From the NCBI GenBank assembly GCA_033060915.1, contig CM065392.1, positions 6,167,501-6,231,500 on the forward strand: a DNA stretch of 64,000 nt. The letters run 5' to 3'. Of this stretch, positions 11,700-22,499 are shown piece after piece. The stretch's first letter is position 1. Each line of letters opens with the position of its first letter. The notes under the pieces are model-generated. The model was given only the letters and a program-made list of their open reading frames with translations, ran no database searches and was not told the origin of the DNA. The position numbers were made by a program, and so were the translations under genes. The stretch comes from Euryodendron excelsum. Lineage: Eukaryota; Streptophyta; Magnoliopsida; Ericales; Pentaphylacaceae.

Positions 11700-13032
11700 A
11701 AAAAGAAACACACTAAGAAGGTAGAAGATCTGGATTCATTTCTTCCTGCCTAAATTGGTTCATACTACCATAAATTACACCTCCAAGAATTCTAAAAAGG
11801 TTAATTTTTTCATTTCCCTCACATTATACTCAATTAATAAAAGAAGCTCAAATTCTGTTACTAGTCATCTCTCCACTAAAAACAATTTGAGGCCTAAAGC
11901 CAACAACTTTAAATGAAAGCTTTTACATGTTTAATTTATTTCAAATATTTTATATTAACTTTTTTGGTCATACTGTTGTTATTTTCTTTTGAAATTAATT
12001 TATGTGTTGATTTTGGACCTTTTTTTAACAGACCATTTTTTTTGTTTGCAAGGCATCCTTTTTCTTAAAAAATAAAAAAACGATGTAGAAATTATCGGAA
12101 TGATGCGTAGGCGAAAACATTTCTAAAAGCATACCCATAAATAATAACGCACACCAAAGAGAAACACAATACTTACGCGGTAGAATAACAAATTTATCTA
12201 TGCCCACGGGAGAAAGAGAATTCCATTATACAAACACCCAAAACCCAATACTATTGCTCGAGCCATGAACCAACACCTGCTTCTCCACTCGAGGGTAATG
12301 AGCTCTGAAACCATGCATGCTTCCCCCCTCACTCGTTGTGTCCTTGAGCCCCAGAAATCATACTTGCTTCTCCCGCTCACTGGTATTTTCTCTCACTACA
12401 TCTCTCTTCACCAGTGAATCTTGCTCTTAACACCATTCGTCGACGGTTCGTCTCGCGGCCAACACATGGCACAAAACATCACTCTAGCGGTCCAACCCAG
12501 AAACAATTTTGGTTGCTTTCGACTTGTCTATCACGCTTGCTGGAGAGCCAGCAAAGGTGTTAGATCATTCAAGTAAGGCATAAGTCGACATCCCCATTAA
12601 TGAGGTGGACAACATAAACTATTGTAGTTGATTTTATGCCTTTTTTATATAGAGTTCAAAATCTTTTTCTCATTTGCACTGGGTCTTATTTTTTTTTTTA
12701 AATTTGTAGTCTGTGTATAAAGTCTTAACTATAACATATAAAATTCTATTATTTGGACTTTCAAAAATTTTTTATTTATACAGTTTATTTATCTATTTTG
12801 TTTAGCAATGTTTTCTTTCCGAATTTTACTAGTATAGTTGATTTTTAGTCTTTTTTTGTAACAAACATGTTTTCCTCACCTAGATCAAGGTCTTTTTTGG
12901 GAAAAAAAAGATGTAGAAATTATGTAATATCTTTATTATGGCTTGTAAAGTTTTAATAAATTTAGGTCTTAAAAATTAAGAACCTAAGGTGAGGGTCGAC
13001 TGACTCACCCATGTTTAAGCCGGCCCTGTTAG
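11700..13032. other. Intergenic, no gene recognised
   Basis: AT-rich DNA with a somewhat GC-richer patch at 12180-12600. Two T-rich segments ending in GATGTAGAAATTAT, near 12082 and 12911, look like an old duplication about 830 bp apart. No exon or RNA gene is recognised. Confidence 0.45.
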
Positions 13033-13546
13033 GGCATAACATTGGAGTAGGAATTGGGGTGGCTGTTCGGAACTTCAAGAGTGTGGTGATCACGTCCTAA
13101 TGCGATGCCAAAGAGGCTGAAGCTCTGGAGCTCTGAACACAGGGGCGACTCTACCCTTTGGTGAGCAGGGTCACTTGAACCCCTTGAAATTAAAAAAACA
13201 GAAAACAAAAAATGCTATAAGTATATAGTCTCATTTGGTAACACTATCAGTTTTTATTTTTAATTATATGATTTTATTGTGTTTCTTTTTTTTTTGGTGG
13301 TATGATGACGGGTATTTAAAGATTACCGTTATGCTCATTTTGATATTTTTCATTTTCTTTTTCAAAATTTTATAAACAACAAAAACCAAACAATATTAAA
13401 TAATTATTATTTTTTAAAATGTTGAAAAAAAACAAAAAAACATTACCAAACAAAGCCTATAAATTTTATTTTCAAAGGTGCTTAAACCTCTGACCCTTGT
13501 GTACTTCACCCATGCAAATATTTTTATGCAATTGTTCGTTGAAACC

Positions 13547-13547
<1 letters not shown>

Positions 13548-13577
<30 letters not shown>
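13548..13577. repeat. (AT)n microsatellite
   Basis: About 30 bp of alternating AT with a single interruption (ATATACATAT), inside the hAT element. Confidence 0.9.
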
Positions 13578-13609
13578 ATTTGGATCAATTGCTTTTTAAG
13601 CGTGGGATT

Positions 13610-13820
13610 CATTTTTCACGCTACCCATTACAAACTACAACTGTGGAAAAAAAAATTTCAGTAATAAAATTAAAAAAGAATCGATTGTGTTATCAAATGG
13701 AAGATCAGCGCATGAATGATAGTTTAGTTACATATATAGAAAATGATGTATTTGATAACATTAATAATGATGTTATTATGCAACAACTTCAAAATATGAA
13801 TATCGTCAAAGTAAATTATA
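13610..13820 (+). pseudogene. hAT transposase C-terminal dimerisation remnant
   Basis: The translation holds YPLQTTTVEK, then SVIKLKKNRL, then MNDSLVTYIENDVFDNI. This follows the C-terminal order of plant MYM-type zinc-finger/hAT proteins (YPLATTTVERAFSAMK, KNRLRNRM, MNDCLVTYIEKDIF, from recall). The catalytic part is absent; only about 70 residues of the dimerisation domain survive. It gives the strand and superfamily of the surrounding 860-bp element. Confidence 0.75.
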
Positions 13821-14304
13821 AAGTTCATGCATTTATGTTGCTATATAAAAATTTTCTTTTGTTTATGATTTGAGAAGTTTGAAATAGTTTTTCAATTTAA
13901 TACAACTAGATAATGGACATCATTAGTATAAATTTTTGGATTTGTGAAATTTATGTTTTTTAATGACATCACTCACAAAAATTGCTGAAGTCGCCACTGC
14001 CTGAAGGCGTTAATTTTTGTCAAGAAAGTTAGGCCTTGGACACATTTAGCTTGAAGGAGATGCTTTTGATGGCAAAAAGTCCTAATGGGATATGCTTTGG
14101 CTAGGCTTGCTGTTGATTTGTATAAGGAACATGTATGTATGGTTGGAGGAAGTTCCTCTCTGCATCTCCTTTAGTTGTGCGTCCATGTTTTTGCTTTGGT
14201 GTGATGTAATGTTCTACCATAAAAAAAAAAAGTATCTTGAAGGCATATTTTTAAACAAAAATTCTAATTTTACAAAATTTGTATACAGAACACTATATCA
14301 CAAT

Positions 14305-14515
14305 GATATAATAGTGGTTGGCTTGTCTTTATACTAAATATGAGATTTGAAGTTCAATCTCTGCTCATACCTTCTTATGATTAGTCATCATTTATGTAAT
14401 GTATAAAGGTTATATGTTTTATATGGACAGTAAACTTGCATGAACTCAAGAGAGTAGTAGGTTGAAGGTCTCGATACCTTGTAGCAAATAAATAAATAAA
14501 TAACTACACAAAGCT
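14305..14515 (+). repeat. Possible tRNA-derived SINE remnant
   Basis: A pol III A-box-like GTGGTTGGCTTG near 14312 precedes a B-box-like GAAGTTCAATCTCTGC near 14350. The segment ends in an (AAAT)n tail near 14487-14503. Box spacing is plausible for a SINE, but the boxes are degenerate and no target duplication was identified. Confidence 0.25.
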
Positions 14516-16160
14516 ATGTCATTCTATATAATTTTTTTATATAAAATTTTATTTGTATGACATTACTACTACTATTAACATTTTTTTATTTGTGGTCTAA
14601 TGGTGTGCACAACATAAAGAGGGGCGGTCCTTGTCCTAGTTACTAGAAAACTCTTTTTCAGGGAGGAAATCTACTTTCCTAGAAACTCGCTTTCAGAAGG
14701 GAGATGAAACTCCCATAAAAAAAATTTAAAAAAAAACTTGTGAAAAACGATTTCGAAACATTTTCGAAACTTTAGCAAAATTTAAAGAAATTTGTTAGAA
14801 AGTCTTAAAAAAATTGCGCAAACTTCTTAATAACTCTTTTATTATAATTTTTAGTATTTTTCATACTATCAAATCTTATGATTTAATAATATATATATAT
14901 ATTAGTTAAAAGTCTATAGATGTCAGTAGTATTAGTATTTTATTTATCATAATAATATTTTGAATACTTTATATTGTTTTATTTTTGGAATATAAAATTA
15001 TAAATATCTTTTTAATTTTATACTATCTAGTGTTTTTCATTTTCCCTTATTTTTAAGCCATGTTTCATGCTTTCATATCATTTTGTGCTTCCGCTACCCT
15101 TTCCTTTTTCCTTTTTGGCACTATGGTCCTACTCCTACTCCTCCAATAAGCACGTTCCGAATAGGAAATCAATTGAATTTCATAGCGCATGGTGGTGGTA
15201 ATTTTAAAAAAAAGTTGTTATACACAAACCTATTTCGATTCATTTTTTTACTCCTAACATAAATGAATTGGTTCTACATGTCTTTATTAATATAGATCCC
15301 ATTGTTTTAGTGAAGTGTGAAAATAGAGTAAGAAATTGGGTTATGCATAACATTACTCAATTCTAAACCAACGATTATTGTAACCTTGTATTCGCACCTT
15401 CTCTTTCTTTCATCCTTTTCTTTTCTTTTTTCCAATTATTAAAACAAAGGAAATGTTATTCTTCCAAATTTTGTAAAGAAAAATCTCATAGAATGATGTA
15501 ACAATGGTATTTTCGTAATTAAATAGCTACTCTAATGGGTGTTTTATTTAAAGTGAGAGGCACTTATTCAATATTTACATTATTTTGTGCATAAATTCTT
15601 TATAAATTTTTTTTACCAGCCTTTCAGCCTACCATTTTAAGAGTAATAAAAATGAGGGTTTTATTGGCTACTTAATGAGTCATCCAAATAAGTAACGTAT
15701 GTATGTAATTGTAATTTGCTCGCTTCTTTAGGCGCTTGCGGGAACACTCGCGCAACTAACGTGACACATCTAGATCCCACCAAAAATGTGTCAGGCGTCT
15801 GTGGGAACACCTATGTACCTGATGCTCTATATTAGGTGGGCCCCAGCAAAAATGCTTCAAGCTCCTACAGATGTGTCGCATCAGGCACACAAGAGTCCAT
15901 TAGGCGCGCTTGATGCTAGCACACCCTCTTATTATAATTGTCAATTTTGAGTTTTCTTAATGGGTAAGTTAGTTAGATAACCCCATGGTTTGTGTCAAAC
16001 CTATAAATGTTATGATTGTATGAAAGGTGCCATAATCACCATATGGCTTTCAATTAATAGAAAAAAAAATTATTAAATGCTCTTAGAGCACCACCTTATA
16101 TTACAACAGATCCCCTAATAAGTAGATCTCGAACACACTTATCGAACCCACCTCAAGATA
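14516..16160. other. Intergenic, nothing recognised
   Basis: Very AT-rich DNA to about 15700, then a mixed patch at 15720-15920 with repeated GTGTC and GGGAACAC phrases. I see no exon or RNA gene. Confidence 0.5.
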
Positions 16161-16161
16161 C

Positions 16162-17031
16162 CTATAATAAGGGGATAACCCATGTCAATGTGTCACGGGC
16201 TGGCAGGCTGGGCACTACACTGTAACAGTAATGCGACCCACTATAATCATACGCAGCGGAATTAACCCGTGAGGCGACTATGCACCAAGCTATAGTCCCG
16301 CCAAACTCAAACATCGAGGCATAAGAATATGCGTTCATCCAGGATCCATCCGTAATGCCCCGCATATCTTTTAAGCTCCGTCCTCCGATGCTCAAGCCAT
16401 ACGGCATACGCAAGCTATAGGCGATAGTAACGTCATTCTCAAATACGTGTACATATGACAAGTAATGTGCTTAGCGCTCGTCCATCTCGAAACACAAGTA
16501 AGATAGTGATGTGCAACCGAACATGTACATAAGCCAAGTATCACCCGTTAGGCACGACGCCTCCATCCATGAAACTCTTAGCACCTCGCGTCAAGATTGT
16601 TGCCCGCAAGGATAGGCACCACCAAATAGTAACCGTTAAACCCACAACATAGTGTCCCACGACACCAATGCTAGCCAAACCAAGTGGCCGTGTGCACAAG
16701 CGTGAACTCAATGCGCAAGTGCACATGAGACACACGGCATGCAAGTGTGCACATCGAGATCCAATCCGTTATGAGCATAAGCCCCGCCACGATATGAATG
16801 CGGCATAGCCGGCGCGAATGTTACAACCCCATCTTCGACGCTAATGCCCAACATCTGCCCCACCGAACACAATGCCGCCCATGTAGTCCCTTGACTAGCA
16901 TGAGGATTGTAGCCACGTGCTACAGCCGGCTCCCAAGTCTCGCTCACTCCCTTGGGGGACTCACTTGAGTGCTGCCTCTTTCGGTAGCACCGAGAGGTGG
17001 TAAAGTCAACATCATACCCCCCTTATAATAG
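16162..17031. mobile_element. GC-rich segment bracketed by inverted ends
   Basis: The left edge reads CTATAATAAGGGGATAACCC then ATGTCAA. The right edge, read on the minus strand, gives CTATTATAAGGGGGGTATGATGTTGAC, an imperfect inverted repeat. The 0.87-kb interior is clearly richer in G+C than its AT-rich flanks and has several unrelated reading frames on the minus strand, none with a recognisable domain. It could be a non-autonomous element that captured DNA, or LTR-derived sequence. No target duplication was found. Confidence 0.4.
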
Positions 17032-17963
17032 CATTCTTAGCCATTTTGAAACTTGCAGGAGAAAACATCATACCTTCTCGAGGAGTCATAATTCATAAAT
17101 CCAATAAATATACAAAAATACAAATTACGAGATTGCCATGCCATCGGCCAACCATGCTCAGACATGCCCCACGCCAAGGTCCCTCGCAGCCCCAAACGTG
17201 CCATGGGTGGCAACCCGTGACATTCTTCACCACTTCAACCATCATCGTCCTCGATGATGCCAAAGCCCAGTGCCAACTCCTGGCACTCGCCACCACTAGT
17301 GCCAACTCCTAACACAACGTGAAGTTTTCACACGTCTTTCATTTATCTACTAATACCTATGAAGTTTGTCACTAGGACCCAATAGAAAAAGCTATCACAT
17401 ATCCATTACAAAAAAGTACAAGTCAACCCTTTTTTGTTAAATTATTTAGGACTTGGTTTGTATGCTTGAGAGTTGAGTTACACTTGTGGACAAAAGTGTA
17501 CCAGTATGTCTTCTCCATGTTAAAACTTCCCTTAGTTTGATTAACCAGGAAAAAAAATTGAATTAGGATGAGTTGAATAACAAATTGTACAAGGTCCCTT
17601 GCAAACATCCAAATTGAAATGATTTTAGAGAATATTGACAGTATAATGGATCACTAATTTAGACTCAACTTATTTATCAACTGGAAATTTGCCCTACAAA
17701 TATTCCTTTATACACTAGGGAAGGAGGGGGGAGGGAGAGGTTTTTCAAGAAATTATTCTATGTGACCAATAAAATTAGTGCCTCAAAGAATACATGAACT
17801 TGAGTTTTGGATTGATGCCTTCACTAAATGTTATGATCAAATCATTTTCGTGTTTTGTTAGCACTATTGTCTTCATTTATCTTGGTAGGTATGAAAAATT
17901 ATCGTGTTTTTTGAAACTATTTAAGGAACTAACTTTTTTGCCCCTTAATCAAAATCCTCCTAA
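17032..17963. other. Intergenic, nothing recognised
   Basis: Mixed-composition patch to about 17310 (includes GTCACGGGTTGCCAC on the minus strand), then AT-rich. No exon or RNA gene recognised. Confidence 0.45.
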
Positions 17964-18233
17964 CAGCCTGTTTGGAGCTTAGGGGAAGGACAGAAAGGGA
18001 AGTGAAATAAAGAGAAAGAACAAAAGAAGAACAAAAATTTTCTTTTCTTTTTGGTTTTGTAATGAAATTAAAAGGAAAGTGGAAGAAAAGAAGAAAGAGA
18101 AAGAGGGAGGGTGATTTTTTTTTCCCTCACTTTTCCTTTCCTTTCCCTCCTAGGTAGGATCAAACATGAAAATGTAAAATTTATAAAATTGTCTCTTCCC
18201 TTAGCTTCTCTCCATCAAGTTCCAAACATGCTA
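17964..18233. mobile_element. Tourist-like (PIF/Harbinger) MITE, copy 1
   Basis: The 270-bp element starts CAGCCTGTTTGGAGC and ends GTTCCAAACATGCTA, flanked by TAA on both sides (17961-17963 and 18234-18236). The TAA duplication and inverted ends fit Tourist-like MITEs. Purine-rich left and pyrimidine-rich right halves make it nearly self-complementary. Two more copies lie at 42175 and 52102. Confidence 0.75.
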
Positions 18234-18371
18234 TAAGACATCTTTCCTCTTGACATTAAAATGACTCATCAAACATTCTATCAAATAAAAGTTTCATGTG
18301 GCGTTCACTTTGTTAATTACTTCATTGAACCTTAGGAAATTTTATTTTATTTGTTTAAACACGATTTTAAC

Positions 18372-18569
18372 TGTTAGAGAACTAGAAGTTCTCTATCCCA
18401 CATCAGTTGGGACAGAGAACTATACCCATCTCCCATTCTATAAATAGAGACTTAACCTATATAACTAAACTCACTTCTTTACTTACCATGTACTTCAATC
18501 TTCTCCCTTATAATAATTCTTTGCTTTATAATGTACTCTGATTACACACCAGTCTTATTTTTTCTAATA
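18372..18569 (+). repeat. Left LTR of the 1.2-kb miniature element
   Basis: It begins TGTTAGAGAAC and ends CTAATA, with a TATA-like CTATAAATAGAG near 18439. It is 198 bp long. Confidence 0.75.
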
Positions 18570-18659
18570 TGGTATCAGAGCCAAGGGAAAGTATGCTTTA
18601 TGGTTGCCACTCGGGAGATCTTCCACATCAGAATTTTTAAGGTTCTCTTTCTCCTCTTT

Positions 18660-19270
18660 GGCCACCTTCCGGCCATCCTTCGACATCTTTTCGGTCGTCC
18701 TTCGGCAACATTTCGTCATCTTTTTGACCGTCCTCTAGCAACCTTTTAGTGTGGCCATCCTCCGGCCAACCTTAAGCATCCCTCTGGCCATCCGTTCGGC
18801 CAACTTGATTTGGCGTCTCCCTAGTCATCTTCAGGATGACCTCCGGTGTTCCTTTGGCTATCCTCCGGCTGACCTCTGGCATCTTTCTAGCCATTCTCCA
18901 GCCGACCTAACTTCTTTTCACTCCTTTCTCTATTACTACTGTTGCCTATTTTCTCCTTCTACTATGATCGCTGTCCCTCTAGTCATCCTGCGACCGATCT
19001 CTGGTGTCTCTCCAGTCATCCTATGGCGTCCTTCTGGCCATCCCCTGGCTGACCTTCGATTAACCTTCAGGCCGATCTCCGGCATCCTTTCGGCCATCCT
19101 CGAGGCAACCTAATTTGGCATCTTTTTGGCCATTCTCCGGCCAACCTGATCTGGCGTCCCTCTAGCTATCTTCCTATCGATCTCTGGAGTTCCTCTAGCC
19201 ATCCTGCGGCCTCCCTACAGCGGACCTCCGGCATCTCTCCGGCCATCTTCTAACGTCCCTTCGACGTTTT
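18660..19270 (+). repeat. Degenerate CCGGCCATCC-type repeats inside the miniature LTR element
   Basis: Variants of TCCGGCCATCCT and CCGGCCGACCT recur many times over about 600 bp at irregular spacing of roughly 20-35 bp. An apparent frame at 18751-19113 translates into Pro/Ile/Ser-rich repeats such as RPISG and is judged a by-product of the repeats. Confidence 0.6.
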
Positions 19271-19330
19271 TATTAGATCTTCTCCAAAATCAAGTAACTA
19301 TTTAGTTTCCCTACTTAAGTTTGAGGGGGA

Positions 19331-19560
19331 TTCTAAAGAAGTTCTCTATCCCATATTAGTTGGAATAGGAAATTAGACTCCTCTCTCCTTCTATAAATAG
19401 AGGTTTAACTTATGTAACTAAACTCAGCTCTTCACTTATAATGCATTGTGATCATTGTGATCACTTATAACTAAACTCATCCACTTCAATCTTCTCTCTT
19501 GTAATCATTCTTTACTTTATAATGCATTATGATTACACATGAGTCTTGTTTTTTCTAATA
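19331..19560 (+). repeat. Right LTR of the 1.2-kb miniature element
   Basis: It matches the left LTR but is about 30 bp longer. An internal duplication around CATTGTGATCATTGTGATC and a repeated ACTAAACTCA phrase (19420-19490) account for the extra length. Confidence 0.7.
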
Positions 19561-19565
19561 TTAAC

Positions 19566-20600
19566 GACAACAAATTAAGGAGTCAAAAGCTCCACATACT
19601 TTAAAGAAAATAAATAATAAAAAAATTGGTGCTAAAGAACTTTTTTTTATTCTTGTTTCCGTACACGTTTCACTTTGAAATTTTAAGAAAATCTATTACA
19701 TCTCCAAATTAACACTTCGCATATACATGAATTCCAGTACTTCTTCGGAAATTTCGTAGAAAAAATTAGGAATAAACCAAGGGCATAAAAACATTGCTTG
19801 TCCACTGCAATAAAAAGTGTGTCCAAACAAGGCACTATGTAATGTGAGAACTAATTTTTCATGAGAGAGAAAAGAAAAACGAGAATGGAGAAATAGTTGG
19901 ATCCACTTAAAAAAAGAAAAAGAAAAGCCTAACCCATTACACAAGTGTGCCTCATCAATGTATTCCATGGTATTCTAGTTTTTCATATCAAAAGAAAATT
20001 AGTATTACAATTTTATCTTGAGAGATTTAAATTTTAGAAAAGAAGGCGGCTTGAAATGAAGATTCAAACATTTTTTTTCTTGGAATAGTAATTTAGTCAC
20101 AAAAAAATGCATTTGGTTACTCGAAAATCGAGATTCAACTGCCTTTCTAGTGTATTTGTAACACTTCCGAATGCCCTAATTAAGTGTAAAAATTCTATTA
20201 TTTTTTTTGTTTGCAAAAATTATATTATTTCTTTTGAATAGTATGTATTAGTCAAGTTTTTACACTCTTTAACTATTAAAAGATAGTACATTTCATAAAA
20301 TTTCGTAATATATTCTCACCATCTGATCGGTATGATTGGAAGCACATTGATACATTTCAACAGAAAATGTGCTTAAATTTCAATTTCAAGCCTCCCTCTT
20401 ATCCAAACATTAATACTCTAGCTTTCGAGATAGAAGAGAAAAAGTAAATGAAAGAAAAATGCAAAATTTTCCAGGAAAAGCCAGCATGGCCGGGACTAGC
20501 GTCACCGGATCTTTGCCTTTGTATTAATTTAACGGCTTCTCTCTTATCATTCATCACCCCCTCGCTTTCTCTCTAAAACTTTCTTCTCTCTTTCTCTCTC
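19566..20600 (+). promoter_or_regulatory. Upstream region of the villin gene
   Basis: No transposon ends or exons were recognised in this kilobase. It becomes CT-rich from about 20560, typical of plant core promoters and 5' leaders. It is assigned as the likely promoter only because it precedes the presumed non-coding first exon. Confidence 0.35.
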
Positions 20601-20607
20601 TTCGTGT

Positions 20608-20615
20608 GTATATAC
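20608..20615 (+). promoter_or_regulatory. TATA-like box candidate
   Basis: GTATATAC lies in a CT-rich tract and would place a start site near 20640, inside the presumed leader. CT-rich plant leaders often lack a clear TATA, so the start site could also be upstream. Confidence 0.3.
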
Positions 20616-20639
20616 TCTCAGAATTCCATTTTTTTTTCC

Positions 20640-20832
20640 TCCTCAAATCTCAAAAGCCTAAAAATTTAGAGAGAGAAAAAAACACCACAGTGACCACACA
20701 GCAATTATTCACTTTACCCATCTTTCTCTCTCTGTATTGCCAGCTCTGCATACTCTCCGTTCCATTCCCTTCTCTCTCTCTAAGCGTCACCTCATATCAT
20801 CTTCAGGATAGAGAACACGGACATCCCAGAAG
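20640..20832 (+). other. Probable non-coding first exon of the villin gene
   Basis: A CT-rich, ATG-poor leader-like stretch ends in CCCAGAAG before a strong donor GTACGCCGATC. The donor is followed by the T-rich, GATTTAGATCTC-type sequence common at the start of plant leader introns. The matching acceptor is proposed at 27544-27545. The 3' end is better supported than the 5' end. Only RNA evidence can show that this exon joins the villin coding exons 6.7 kb away. Confidence 0.45.
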
Positions 20833-22197
20833 GTACGCCGATCCTGTGATCACTGCTTGATCGGGATTGATTTAGATCTCTTGTTTCTGGATGCTTATTA
20901 ATCTGTTGTTTCCAAAATTGATTGGAATTTGATCTGAGCTAGATGGTCCATTTGATATATCGAGTATGCTTAAATTGTGATTTTTATTTTTTAATTAATC
21001 TAATGTGAGAAATGTTGTGTAATTAATTTTAATTGGGGATTAATGACTTTTGATTGTTTGATCTCTGCTTTTTTGTATCTGTTTTAGTACGGTTGTTCTT
21101 AAAGCTTGAAATTGAAAGGATTTTGATCTGTAATTGCATATGAGCTGGAGGAGATCTTTATAGTGAGCTATGTCTTGTAACAATCAAGTGGACTCGTTAA
21201 GGGTTTATGAAAATTCTTGAGATTTTTTGTTTTATGATGATCCTTGCAATCAGCAATCTGGATCATTCTACGATAAAAAAAAAAAGCACTGCCAATTTTG
21301 AATGTGGATTAGAACTTTGTTTCAGTTGGCAGTCTTCTTTAGCCGTGTTAGAAGTGTGCTAATACCAAATCATATTCATATTTTTGGGAATGTTTGGAGG
21401 TATTGGAATGGTGAGAGGGCTGCATCGGCTACATTTGCTTGACATGATTGGTTTGAAGCCAAAGAGATTTCTTACCGCATATGCTTGCCCTTTTTTAATT
21501 TTATGAAGAAAGACGAGGATACAAAGTATGGGAAACAATGTGAGAAGCTTATTATAATACAGGTAACACAGGTGGATGTGGTAGAGGCGCAAATGCTAAT
21601 CAGAGATTTTCCAAGTGTTGTGGGTGTTTTGGTGTTCAATAATTGTACTACTAAAATCATTCATCAGCATGAATTTGCAGACTGCAAAATAATGTAGTGC
21701 TCCAGTAAGGATGAAATGATACTCATGGACATCCTCGGAGATAACTTTATTGGCCTAATTCCCTGTGTATAGAGACATAATGAACAGCAAGAAAGCCTTT
21801 TACATGTAAGGGAACTTGCACTTGAGGCTCAGTCGTTACTGTATTAAGACGTCCAGGGACCTTGCATTTCAGGTGTGTGATTACAAAATGGAAATTATTG
21901 CTGACTATTGTATCTTTAATTTCTGATCTTTGAGGATTTCAAGCTACTTAGGGAATTGCTTGATACGGAATTAGGGATGGTAACTCATTACTCAAAATCC
22001 GATGTATGATGTATCACCTCAAGATGGATCATTGAGATAATAAAGGGAAGTGAGGGAAAACTTATAGTGGGAGGACCTAGAGATACGAAGGAAGAAAAAG
22101 AGGAAGATCTTTCTATGAAATTTTAGATTTACTGAGAGACTTTATTTTTTTGTGGAAAAAAAGACATGGGAGCTTGAATAATATAGGCAAGGACAGA

Positions 22198-22499
22198 GGG
22201 AAAGAAAATAAGGGGAAGGGGGGGGGGGGGGTATGGGGTGGCCATGGCCCCCCCTAAATGTTTGGGAATTAGTAGATTAAAATCAAGGTTGTGTTAAATC
22301 TTTTGTTAGATTTAGAGTTATCTATATACGAAAGCTGGGATACACTTGGGTGGGATAACTTGTAGGTTTTGTTTTCTTGCTCCAACGAGTCTATAAATGT
22401 GGCCATGGTGCCCCCAAGATCACCTTAGCGGCGGCCCCCCCCGGGGTGCCTATATGCGCATCCAGAAAAAGTTTATGGTTCCGTCCCTGAATATAGGGC
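22198..22499. mobile_element. hAT MITE (302 bp)
   Basis: The left end is CAAGGACAGAGG; the right end reads CAGGGACGGAAC on the minus strand. Both are flanked by the perfect 8-bp duplication AATATAGG (22190-22197 and 22500-22507). The interior has a 14-G run (22218-22231) and GGTGGCCATGGCCCCCCC, with no coding potential. Confidence 0.8.

Larger units (their letters stand above)
13140..13999. mobile_element. hAT element, internally deleted (860 bp)
   Basis: The ends are inverted repeats: CAGGGGCGACT at the left, and CAGTGGCGACT when the right end is read on the minus strand. An imperfect 8-bp target duplication flanks it (TCTGAACA and CCTGAAGG, sharing CTGAA). The interior carries the C-terminal remnant of a hAT transposase in plus orientation and an (AT)n microsatellite at 13548-13577. 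It sits inside a LINE RNase H remnant, so the order of insertion is clear. Confidence 0.8.
13033..14232 (+). pseudogene. LINE 3' end with RNase H-like domain, interrupted by a hAT element
   Basis: Before the hAT insertion the plus-strand translation reads GVGIGVAVRNF then DAKEAEALEL. After it comes an ALIFVKKV-like segment, GDAFDGKK-like sequence, and GYALARLAVDLYKEHV with WLEEVPLCI in the neighbouring frame. Together these follow the order of the RVT_3 RNase H-like domain that ends plant LINEs (GIGVVIRD, EAEALALRKAL, AHSLAR, WMEEVP). A poly(A) run at 14221-14231 marks the 3' end. A stop lies near 13099 and frameshifts follow. Only the 3' tail is present, as expected from 5'-truncated insertion. 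Confidence 0.6.
18372..19560 (+). mobile_element. Miniature LTR retrotransposon with repetitive interior (1189 bp)
   Basis: LTRs at 18372-18569 and 19331-19560 share the blocks AGAAGTTCTCTATCCCA, CTATAAATAGAG, CTTTACTTTATAATG and TTTTTTCTAATA. The primer site TGGTATCAGAGCC directly follows the left LTR, and a purine tract GAGGGGGA (19323-19330) directly precedes the right LTR. The 5-bp duplication TTAAC flanks the element (18367-18371 and 19561-19565). The 0.75-kb interior encodes no retroviral protein; it is a run of degenerate CCGGCCATCC-type repeats. It is a non-autonomous TRIM/LARD-like element dependent on other elements. Confidence 0.8.

Noticed and set aside
16162..16947. Three minus-strand frames as possible genes
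   Set aside because: They lie in different frames, have no recognisable domains and follow from the high GC content of the segment. Kept only as a finding on the segment itself.
18751..19113. 120-residue Pro/Ile/Ser-rich frame
   Set aside because: It is a translation of the degenerate CCGGCC repeats inside a non-autonomous LTR element; it has no domain and no independent gene features.
20606..20860. 84-residue frame in the presumed villin leader
   Set aside because: It begins at GTG rather than ATG, is driven by CT-rich composition and runs through a strong splice donor at 20833.
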